Shown here piece after piece: positions 7,883 to 12,430 of a stretch of 12,430 nucleotides of DNA. A program made the translations under genes and the position numbers. Every line of letters begins with the position of its first letter. The first letter of the stretch is position 1. The DNA is from Actinomycetota bacterium (GTDB lineage: Bacteria > Actinomycetota > Actinomycetes > Nanopelagicales > Nanopelagicaceae): assembly GCA_009701085.1 (NCBI GenBank), contig WLKV01000007.1:1-12430 (forward strand), in the 5' to 3' direction. The notes under the pieces are model-generated. The model did no database searches. It worked only from the letters and a program-made list of their open reading frames with translations, and was not told the origin of the DNA.

Positions 7883-7888
7883 TAGGAT
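7883..7888 (+). promoter_or_regulatory. -10-like element of mec
   Basis: TAGGAT fits TANNNT and ends 6 bases before the mec ATG, placing transcription initiation at the start codon. The same bases contain AGGA 7 bases before the ATG, so they could instead serve as a ribosome binding site. The two readings cannot be separated by eye. Confidence 0.4.
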
Positions 7889-7894
7889 TGCGCT

Positions 7895-8311
7895 ATGTCA
7901 CTCGAGATATCACGAGCATTTGTTGATGCAATTCTCGAACAATCACGCGCTGAATACCCCGACGAATGCTGCGGAGTAATTCTTGGGCCAGCTGGCTCAG
8001 ATAAAGCACTACGCCATAAGCCGATGCTCAATGCAGCTCACTCACCAACATTTTATGAATTCGATCCCAAGGATTTACTAGCGCTCTACCGTGAGGTTGA
8101 CGATAACGATGAAGAGATTGTCGTGATCTACCACTCTCACACCGAGACTGAGGCTTATCCATCCCGTACAGATATCTCCTATGCGGGCGAACCTGGCGCT
8201 CACTATGTCTTGGTCTCTACACGCAAAGAGATTGCACCTGCAACAGAGTTTCGTTCCTATCGCATCATCGATGGCGTTGTGACTGAAGAACCCGTCACAA
8301 TCGTTGGCTAA
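7895..8311 (+). CDS. mec: CysO-cysteine peptidase Mec (JAMM/MPN+ metalloprotease)
   Basis: Mec releases cysteine from the C-terminus of the sulfur carrier CysO after CysM has loaded it. This 138-residue cytosolic protein is the usual length for a single JAMM domain. All zinc and catalytic residues are visible: E24 in PDECCG, H80 and H82 in YHSH, S90 and D93 in the spaced HxHx7SxxD motif. The location directly upstream of cysO and cysM, as in Mycobacterium tuberculosis (Rv1334-Rv1336), makes this role much more likely than another JAMM function such as ubiquitin-like processing. The start is ATG 7895. The stop sits inside a bulged hairpin (8308-8335), and 56 bases separate it from cysO. Confidence 0.93.
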   Translation: MSLEISRAFVDAILEQSRAEYPDECCGVILGPAGSDKALRHKPMLNAAHSPTFYEFDPKDLLALYREVDDNDEEIVVIYHSHTETEAYPSRTDISYAGEPGAHYVLVSTRKEIAPATEFRSYRIIDGVVTEEPVTIVG

Positions 8312-8335
8312 TCTTTCGGCCAATCTTTGGATTAG
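8308..8335 (+). repeat. Stop-spanning bulged hairpin after mec
   Basis: Outer arms CTAAT (8308-8312) and ATTAG (8331-8335) enclose CCAA-TCT-TTGG (8320-8330), with a 7-base left bulge. The mec stop codon lies in the left arm. A run of six T at 8347-8352 follows about 11 bases later, too far for a standard terminator. The plan resembles the hairpin at 4863-4890. Confidence 0.35.
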
Positions 8336-8355
8336 AGTTCACAGCGTTTTTTCGA

Positions 8356-8361
8356 CATAAT
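8356..8361 (+). promoter_or_regulatory. -10-like element of cysO
   Basis: CATAAT differs from TATAAT at one position and lies 6 bases before the cysO ATG. No Shine-Dalgarno sequence is visible, which favours a leaderless cysO transcript in addition to any read-through from mec. The -35 region is not clear. Confidence 0.45.
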
Positions 8362-8367
8362 TGAGCC

Positions 8368-9612
<1,245 letters not shown>

Positions 9613-9619
9613 TATCTCC

Positions 9620-10417
9620 ATGAGTAACGCGCCAATCGGTATCTTCGATTCTGGCGTCGGCGGCTTAACTGTTGGTCGCGCAATCCTTGATCAACTTCCC
9701 AACGAATCAACTCTCTATATTGGCGACACAGCGCGTGGCCCCTATGGCCCACGACCACTTGCTGAAGTTCGTGACTTCGCACTCGAGACTCTCGATTTTC
9801 TAGTCGATCAAGGCGTCAAGGCGCTCGTCATTGCCTGTAACACAGCAAGTGCTGCAATGTTGCGCGATGCTCGCGAGCGATATTCAGTTCCTGTCATTGA
9901 AGTTATTCAGCCTGCGGTGCGTCGCGCTGTTGCTGCAACTCGTACGGGCAAAGTTGGAGTAATCGGAACTCGTGCAACCATTGATTCAAAGGCATATCTC
10001 GATGCCTTTGCTGCAGCGCCACAGCTTCACATCACTTCCATCGCCTGCCCACTCTTTGTTGAATATGTTGAGCGCGGAGAAACGTCAGGCGATGCAATCA
10101 CCAAGGTTGCTCGCGAGTATTTGCAGCCAATGATTGATGCAGAGGTAGATACGCTCGTACTGGGCTGTACTCACTACCCACTGCTTACAGGCGTTATCTC
10201 CTACGTCATGGGCAATGGAGTCTCACTCGTTTCAAGCGCTGAAGAGACTGCAAAAGATTTGTATCGCGTTCTCGTTGAGAATTCACTTCTTCGTTCACCA
10301 TCAAGCACTCCAGCGACACATACATTCCTTGCAACAGGCGATGCGAAGGCATTTGAAGTACTGGCACGTCGATTCCTAGGGCCCGAAGTGGGCTCAGTAC
10401 AACACCAAGTTCTCTAA
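9620..10417 (+). CDS. murI: Glutamate racemase MurI
   Basis: MurI interconverts L- and D-glutamate in the cytosol, supplying D-glutamate for the peptidoglycan stem peptide. The 265-residue length is normal. The N-terminus [13 protein letters not shown] is the standard substrate loop with D10 and S11. [13 protein letters not shown] follows. The two catalytic cysteines are C73 in ACNTAS and C183 in LGCTHYPLL, so the enzyme should be active. The ATG at 9620 is 27 bases after the cysM stop and has its own candidate promoter. In mycobacteria a rhomboid-like gene (Rv1337) lies between cysM and murI; here it is absent. The last 40 residues are less conserved, as usual in this family. rph starts 32 bases downstream. 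Confidence 0.96.
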   Translation: MSNAPIGIFDSGVGGLTVGRAILDQLPNESTLYIGDTARGPYGPRPLAEVRDFALETLDFLVDQGVKALVIACNTASAAMLRDARERYSVPVIEVIQPAVRRAVAATRTGKVGVIGTRATIDSKAYLDAFAAAPQLHITSIACPLFVEYVERGETSGDAITKVAREYLQPMIDAEVDTLVLGCTHYPLLTGVISYVMGNGVSLVSSAEETAKDLYRVLVENSLLRSPSSTPATHTFLATGDAKAFEVLARRFLGPEVGSVQHQVL

Positions 10418-10449
10418 TCGAATAAAACCTAAAGAAAACGGGGCACGAG

Positions 10450-11175
10450 ATGGCACGCAATGACGGACGCGCAGTAGATCAACTACGCGATATCAAAATC
10501 ACTCGCGGATGGCTCGATCATGCCGAAGGCTCTGTACTCGTTGAATTTGGAAAGACTCGCGTTCTCTGCGTTGCATCATTTACACCCGGTGTCCCACGTT
10601 GGCTTAAGGATTCAGGAACAGGTTGGGTAACGTCAGAGTATTCAATGCTTCCTCGTGCAACTCATACACGTTCCGATCGTGAGAGCGTTAAGGGAAAGTT
10701 GGGCGGACGCACCCAAGAGATTTCACGACTTATTGGTCGTTCCCTTCGCGGCATCGTTGATATGAAAGAGCTCGGCGAAAACACAATCGTCATCGATTGC
10801 GATGTTCTTCAGGCAGATGGCGGAACGCGCACCGCAGCAATCACTGGCGCTTATGTTGCTCTCGCTGATGCGATCACATGGGCGCAGAAGCAGGGACATA
10901 TCAAAGCTGGTGCAAAGCCACTTGCTGATTCTGTCGCAGCCGTCAGCGTTGGAATTATTGATGGAGTTCCAATGCTCGACCTCTGCTATGAAGAGGATGT
11001 TCGCGCACAAACAGATATGAACGTTGTCTGTTCTGGAGATGGTCGCTTCATCGAAGTGCAAGGAACTGCCGAAGGCGCACCATTTGATCGCGCTCTTCTT
11101 GATTCACTCCTTGACTTAGCAGTTGCTGGATCTGCAACTCTCACAAACTTACAGAAGCAAGCTCTCGCGAAGTAA
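10450..11175 (+). CDS. rph: Ribonuclease PH
   Basis: Rph is a phosphate-dependent 3'-5' exoribonuclease that trims tRNA precursors, working as a hexameric ring. The 241-residue protein has the normal length and motifs. [16 protein letters not shown] opens it. [11 protein letters not shown] and [17 protein letters not shown] follow, then [19 protein letters not shown], which carries the conserved arginines for RNA and phosphate. [20 protein letters not shown] holds the active-site acidic residues. The start is ATG 10450, with a weak GGGG 6 bases before CGAG-ATG as the only possible ribosome binding site. The stop abuts the ATG of rdgB. The mycobacterial gene Rv1339, normally between murI and rph, is missing here. 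Confidence 0.96.
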   Translation: MARNDGRAVDQLRDIKITRGWLDHAEGSVLVEFGKTRVLCVASFTPGVPRWLKDSGTGWVTSEYSMLPRATHTRSDRESVKGKLGGRTQEISRLIGRSLRGIVDMKELGENTIVIDCDVLQADGGTRTAAITGAYVALADAITWAQKQGHIKAGAKPLADSVAAVSVGIIDGVPMLDLCYEEDVRAQTDMNVVCSGDGRFIEVQGTAEGAPFDRALLDSLLDLAVAGSATLTNLQKQALAK

Positions 11176-11793
11176 ATGGCACATACGCTTCTATTGGCAA
11201 CGCGCAATAAAGGAAAGATCGAAGAGTTTCGTCGCATTCTTGATGCTGTTGCTCCTGGCGAGATTGAACTCGTTGGCCTAGATCAATTCCCTGATCTTCA
11301 TGATGTCATCGAAGATGGTGCAACCTTTGAAGAGAATGCGCTCAAGAAAGCACGCGAAATGTCGCTAGCAACGGGAATTCCTGCAATTGCAGATGACAGT
11401 GGGCTCTGTGTTGATGCACTCAATGGTGACCCTGGAATCTTCTCAGCGCGATGGGCAGGAGATCATGGAAATGATCAGGCAAATACAGAGAAAGTACTGC
11501 AGCAACTTGTTGACGTTCCCAATGAGAAGCGCGGCGCTCACTTCACTTGCGTTGCAGCGCTCTATCTCCCTGATGGCAGAAGTCATTGCGAAGAGGCGCG
11601 CTTTGAAGGATGGATTCTTCGCGCCCCCATTGGTGAACATGGTTTTGGCTATGACCCAATCTTCCGCCCCGATGGATTACAGCTCTCAAGCGCACAAATG
11701 AGCGCAGAGGAGAAGGATGCAATCAGCCATCGAGGAAAATCACTCCGTGCAATAGCGCCTCATGTGATCACTTTGCTCAAAAGCCTAGGTTAA
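11176..11793 (+). CDS. rdgB: dITP/XTP pyrophosphatase (RdgB/HAM1 family)
   Basis: This 205-residue enzyme hydrolyses non-standard purine triphosphates (dITP, XTP) to monophosphates, keeping them out of DNA and RNA. Family motifs are all present: LATRNKGKIEEF near the N-terminus, TFEENALKKA, IADDSGLCVDALNG (catalytic and metal-binding aspartates), GFGYDPIF, and SHRGKSL near the end. The ATG at 11176 directly follows the rph stop with no gap, and no ribosome binding site is seen, so translation is probably coupled to rph. This rph-rdgB pairing is standard in actinobacteria and many other bacteria. The stop is followed by a 71-base leader region that belongs to the next gene. Confidence 0.95.
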   Translation: MAHTLLLATRNKGKIEEFRRILDAVAPGEIELVGLDQFPDLHDVIEDGATFEENALKKAREMSLATGIPAIADDSGLCVDALNGDPGIFSARWAGDHGNDQANTEKVLQQLVDVPNEKRGAHFTCVAALYLPDGRSHCEEARFEGWILRAPIGEHGFGYDPIFRPDGLQLSSAQMSAEEKDAISHRGKSLRAIAPHVITLLKSLG

Positions 11794-11802
11794 ACTTTTA
11801 CC

Positions 11803-11808
11803 TATATT
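11803..11808 (+). promoter_or_regulatory. Candidate -10 element for the lysine-rich gene
   Basis: TATATT fits TANNNT and lies between the rdgB stop and the repeat leader. Transcription from it would start at about 11815, where the repeats begin, giving a leader of about 50 bases. No convincing -35 lies 16-18 bases upstream. Confidence 0.4.
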
Positions 11809-11814
11809 CCACCG

Positions 11815-11853
11815 TTTCATAACTCAATTTCATAACCCAATTTCATGACCCAA
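11815..11853 (+). repeat. Three 13-bp tandem repeats in the leader of the lysine-rich gene
   Basis: The copies are TTTCATAACTCAA (11815-11827), TTTCATAACCCAA (11828-11840) and TTTCATGACCCAA (11841-11853). Neighbours differ by one base. The array runs directly into the ribosome binding site AAGGAG (11852-11857), so it lies in the 5' leader or across the transcription start. Confidence 0.85.
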
Positions 11854-11864
11854 GGAGATATACC

Positions 11865-12430
11865 GTGGCAGTAAAGAAGAAGACAGCAGCTAAAAAAGCT
11901 GCACCTAAGAAGACCGCTAAGAAGTCAACAGCGAAGAAGGCTGTCAAGAAGTCTCCTGCGAAGAAGACAACCGCTAAGAAGTCAGTAGCAAAGAAGAAGA
12001 CAGCTAAGAAGGCCGTTGCAAAGAAGGCTGTTGCAAAGAAGGCTGTTGCAAAGAAGAAGACAACGACGAAGAAGGCAGCGCCTAAGAAGGCGGTTAAGAA
12101 GTCTCCTGCGAAGAAGTCAGCTGCTGCAAAGGTTGTAGTGCCACCAGTTCCAGCAACTGGTTCTGCACGCGTCAATGTTTCAACAACACCTACAGCTCCT
12201 AAGCCAGCGGTAAAGGCTGCTGCTCCATCAGCTGCTCCACGTCAAGGTTCATCCAGCAAGACACTTCTTGCTGTACTTGTCGGCGTAGTTCTTCTGGGTG
12301 CGATTGTTATTTCAAACTCAGGCAAAGATAACGACGATGCAGCACCTGCTGTAGAGCCTTCAATCGAAGCATCTGCAGAGCCAATGGCATCTGAGCCAGC
12401 TGCAACTGAAGAAACTCCTGCAGCAACAGA
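11865..12430 (+). CDS. Lysine-rich, histone-H1-like membrane-anchored protein (3' truncated)
   Basis: Starts at GTG 11865 with an excellent ribosome binding site AAGGAG 7 bases upstream; 188 codons are visible and the gene runs off the window. Residues 1-89 are almost only K, A, T, V, S and P, with 38 lysines, mostly in KK pairs every 4-5 residues (AKKA, AKKT, SPAKK), like the tails of histone H1 and of actinobacterial HupB. No acidic residue appears before about residue 155. A proline/alanine linker (90-132) leads to a single membrane helix at 133-149 ([17 protein letters not shown]). The sequence then turns acidic and Ala/Pro/Glu-rich ([12 protein letters not shown]...). There is no HU fold. 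By the positive-inside rule the lysine tail faces the cytoplasm, where it may bind DNA, RNA or phospholipid. Function unknown; any C-terminal domain is outside the window. Confidence 0.85.
   Translation, partial: MAVKKKTAAKKAAPKKTAKKSTAKKAVKKSPAKKTTAKKSVAKKKTAKKAVAKKAVAKKAVAKKKTTTKKAAPKKAVKKSPAKKSAAAKVVVPPVPATGSARVNVSTTPTAPKPAVKAAAPSAAPRQGSSSKTLLAVLVGVVLLGAIVISNSGKDNDDAAPAVEPSIEASAEPMASEPAATEETPAAT
12015..12056 (+). repeat. 15-bp in-frame tandem repeat in the lysine tail
   Basis: GTTGCAAAGAAGGCT occurs perfectly at 12015-12029 and 12030-12044, then 12 of its 15 bases at 12045-12056. Each unit encodes VAKKA. The exact repetition at DNA level points to recent expansion. Confidence 0.85.

Noticed and set aside
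8347-8352. Run of six T after mec as an intrinsic terminator
   Set aside because: It is about 11 bases from the nearest stem, which is itself bulged and AT-rich.
11845-11874. A 9-codon upstream reading frame (MTQGDIPWQ) starting in the third leader repeat and overlapping the GTG start
   Set aside because: It has no ribosome binding site, and the ATG arises from a single-base difference in the last repeat copy; likely chance.
11843-12175. Long minus-strand open frame opposite the lysine-rich gene, giving a Phe/Ala-rich protein
   Set aside because: It is the mirror of the AAG-rich codons. Plus-strand frame has a strong ribosome binding site, a clear membrane helix and continues to the window end.

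Overview
Organism. The window looks like a compact actinobacterial chromosome segment. The block clpS, DUF2017, mec, cysO, cysM, murI, rph, rdgB is in the same order as the Mycobacterium tuberculosis block Rv1331 to Rv1341, with several of its intervening genes missing. Many starts are GTG or TTG, intergenic spaces are short or negative, and GC content by eye is close to one half, low for this phylum. A streamlined low-GC lineage such as the freshwater acI group (Nanopelagicales) fits. That placement is inferred from synteny and composition, not from a marker gene.

Layout. Bases 1-266 hold the 3' end of pntB. It converges on a minus-strand set: a VOC/glyoxalase-like protein (328-708), a pirin (717-1775) with a palindrome inside its promoter, and a DUF222-HNH endonuclease-like protein (1864-3222). 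From 3370 onward everything reads on the plus strand. First come trhO (tRNA U34 hydroxylation) and a GNAT acetyltransferase. Next is a tightly coupled run of a small membrane protein, a secreted GH18 glycosidase, clpS and a DUF2017 protein, with overlapping stops and starts. The CysO-dependent cysteine set mec-cysO-cysM follows, then murI, rph and rdgB. The window ends inside a lysine-rich, histone-H1-like protein with one transmembrane segment, preceded by a leader with three 13-bp tandem repeats.

How the genes work together. mec, cysO and cysM encode three of the steps of one pathway. CysM joins O-phosphoserine to the CysO thiocarboxylate, and Mec releases cysteine from the CysO-Cys adduct. 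The enzyme that makes the thiocarboxylate (a MoeZ-type protein) is not in the window. ClpS and DUF2017 probably serve regulated proteolysis. MurI supplies D-glutamate for peptidoglycan, Rph trims tRNA 3' ends, and RdgB cleans the nucleotide pool.

Most worth a second look: the lysine-rich membrane-anchored protein and its repeat leader, the palindrome in the pirin promoter spacer, the GH18 gene coupled to clpS, and several starts that look leaderless. No tRNA, rRNA, CRISPR array, insertion sequence or prophage gene was seen.
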